Part shown: positions 62,601-64,000 of the stretch, piece after piece
Position numbering within the stretch: the first letter of the stretch is position 1
How the letters are laid out: each line of letters opens with the position of its first letter
Assembly (NCBI GenBank): GCA_037833965.1
Contig: AP031353.1
Location: 19,222,501-19,286,500, forward strand
Length of the DNA stretch: 64,000 bases
Direction: 5' to 3'
Source: Marchantia polymorpha subsp. ruderalis
Lineage: Eukaryota > Streptophyta > Marchantiopsida > Marchantiales > Marchantiaceae
Made by a program: the position numbers and the translations under genes
Notes under the pieces: generated by a model
Databases searched by the model: none
What the model saw: the letters and a program-made list of their open reading frames with translations, nothing else
Told to the model about the DNA's origin: nothing

Positions 62601-63197
62601 TTGCACAAGGTACGTGCACATCCCCTGTTCTGGTAAGTGCAACTTTTTAATTTAGAGTTTGACCGTTTTGCCAACCTTACTGACTTCGAAAACACGCCCA
62701 CCAAAGTACATTCAGAGATGTGAAAATGTAGATGACCTTATATACTTCTATGGTCATAATATTCATCGTGTTCTTCAGGAAGTTTACTCCCGTAAGAATC
62801 AAAGTTGCAAGCGAGACCGGAGCCTCATCTACAGCACGCAGGTTTAGTCGAATGTACTGTAAAGATGATGAGGCGATTTCTGATCACATTCCTGGTGACA
62901 TTGATGTGGTTTATGTCCATGACTACAATCTGCTTACCTTTTGTCCTTGGAGCTCGAGCAATCCATCGTCGATGATTTCGAACTCAAGTCTCTTGGCTGT
63001 AAAGAAGTTCTTGCTCGTTCCCCACTGGACTTGGAGTCCTTAAATACACTTCAAGTGGATTCTCATTATTCCTGGGCCACCTCCCTTTTACGTCTTTCCT
63101 GGTCGGCCTCCTTATCACACTCCCCTTTCTACTAGCCCTCCTCCAACAGCTACTCTTCTTATTCCTCCTCCTCCTAAACTCAGACATCATACTTTTA
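59641..63197. other. Unassigned region, possible decayed host gene
   Basis: Several modest open stretches lie on the plus strand: 59657-59929 (starts MAEAVESDLESGYYRLDGLK), 60863-61048, 61080-61319 and 62732-63043. Near 62480-62635 an open segment ends HPLFW just before a GTAAGT donor-like site. None is long or similar enough to name, and frames do not connect. It is the least repeat-like part of the right end, so spliced or broken exons of a host gene are possible. Confidence 0.3.
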
Positions 63198-63590
63198 AAG
63201 ACTCCACCTCTCCCGACTCCTCTTACTCCTCAATTTGTTCTTGTTACAGAACGCACTTCTCATCCCATATTACAGCAATCTCCTTCTGTCTTTCCATTCC
63301 ATCTTTTCCTCCTCCCGTTACCGAACACTCTTCCTTCAAAATTTCATCGTTCTCCCGTTTCTTCATTGTTTCGACCTCCTCCTCCTCCACCTCGTACCAA
63401 GCAGTCTCCTCCTCTCAGTTTCCATCATTCTCCTCCTGGTTCTTCATTGTTGCGATCTCCTCCTCCACCTGTTACCAAAAAATCCTCTCCAGCAGGTTTT
63501 GCCAATTATACTCCTGTGTTTTCATCGCTTCAACGTCCTCCTCCTCCTCCTCGTCTGCTTATCCAAGTTTTGAATACTCTCAACCTGTAA
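63198..63590 (+). pseudogene. Proline-rich coding remnant with three tandem repeats
   Basis: An open frame of about 130 codons with imperfect ~26-residue repeats, each having a hydrophobic SSL core followed by a proline run: SSLFRPPPPPPRTK, SSLLRSPPPPVTKK and SSLQRPPPPPR. Upstream (63042-63197) a proline-rich stretch (PGPPPFYVFPGRPP) lies in another frame, so the gene is frame-broken or spliced. The composition recalls formin FH1-type or extensin-like segments; no flanking domain confirms either. Confidence 0.35.
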
Positions 63591-63689
63591 CTTCAATATT
63601 TCCTGTAACTGCGGAAATTGTAAAGTTCTTCGGAACCTTCGGTCAATATTTCCATCTCCTCCTGCTGGTTTTCCTCCTCCTTTTGCAAG

Positions 63690-64000
63690 GGTGGGGGTTT
63701 ATGCCACCCTTGCCATTCGAAGATAGATGTTTACACTTATCATCTTCCTAGAAGTAAAATAAAATTTTGAGCAAGAACTAGATAATATGAACATTAAGCA
63801 CGATCATACTTGCTCCCTTACAACATTCTAGAACAAATGGATTCGATATAATGCAAATGATCGAATCCATATCAAACAATATATCAAAATCGCTTGCGAA
63901 ATGTGAAATTCGTGGTAGGTTGAAGGAACACATAATGAGAAATAAATACGATTGAAAGGCGTAGAGATTTTGATCAAACATTATCTCTATTTATTCTTTT
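63690..64000. repeat. Dispersed repeat, copy 2 (partner at 5490-5830)
   Basis: CCACCCTTGCCATTCGAAGA, TAGATGTTTACACTTATCAT, ACAAATGGATTCGATATAAT and CGCTTGCGAAATGTGAAATT match the copy near 5.5 kb in the same orientation. It runs into the window edge. Confidence 0.75.

Noticed and set aside
60654..62640. IRE1-like kinase remnant (HPLFW near 62630; weak kinase-like pattern on the minus strand near 60700)
   Set aside because: The two hints lie on opposite strands, and no glycine loop, HRD or DFG motif could be found.

Overview
The window reads as nuclear DNA of a plant in the broad streptophyte sense. The signs are a plant-type LINE, a Ty1/copia element with an initiator-Met tRNA primer site, Ty3/gypsy elements (one using a tRNA-Asp primer site), and an inserted piece of organellar group II intron maturase. 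I cannot name the species. Nearly everything is mobile DNA in nested layers. I see no rRNA, tRNA or CRISPR array.

Layout. 1-4.5 kb: a decayed LINE on the minus strand. 4.55-5.46 kb: a mitochondrial-type maturase pseudogene (likely NUMT). 6.2-18.8 kb: several families of terminal-inverted-repeat (TIR) elements around one intact 595-codon gene of unknown function (7188-8975, minus), plus a 5'-truncated LINE tail. 19.9-41.6 kb: a decayed Ty1/copia element whose middle parts are inverted, split by a 16,568-bp Ty3/gypsy element at 20811-37378. 42.1-43.8 kb: a minisatellite and fragments related to the LTR of that element. 46.6-58.2 kb: an old AT-rich Ty3/gypsy element, itself split by a 5,219-bp solo LTR (49582-54800) of the big family. 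58.2-64 kb: mostly unassigned AT-rich DNA with a broken proline-rich coding stretch.

The centrepiece is the 20.8-37.4 kb element. It has a perfect 5-bp target duplication (GTAAC), two LTRs of 5,386 bp in which I found no difference, a tRNA-Asp-like primer site set 22 nt from the LTR, a polypurine tract, an open gag-protease frame and an open RT-RNase H-integrase frame. These two frames are in phase and separated only by a UAG in the sequence UAG-CAA-UUA, the known leaky-stop context, and pol has no ATG near its start. Each LTR also carries a 1,050-codon ORF in the same sense as gag-pol. The only clear TATA box lies downstream of this ORF, so the ORF sits in U3. That places it 3' of pol in genomic RNA and in two copies in the integrated element, comparable in position to retroviral U3 genes. 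The solo LTR keeps the same frame open (988 codons) although its length differs by 62 codons. In about 600 nt of its N-terminal domain I counted eight substitutions, all synonymous. This points to a selected LTR-encoded protein: a conserved N-terminal domain, a long disordered middle partly written in palindromic micro-repeats, and a C-terminal coiled coil.
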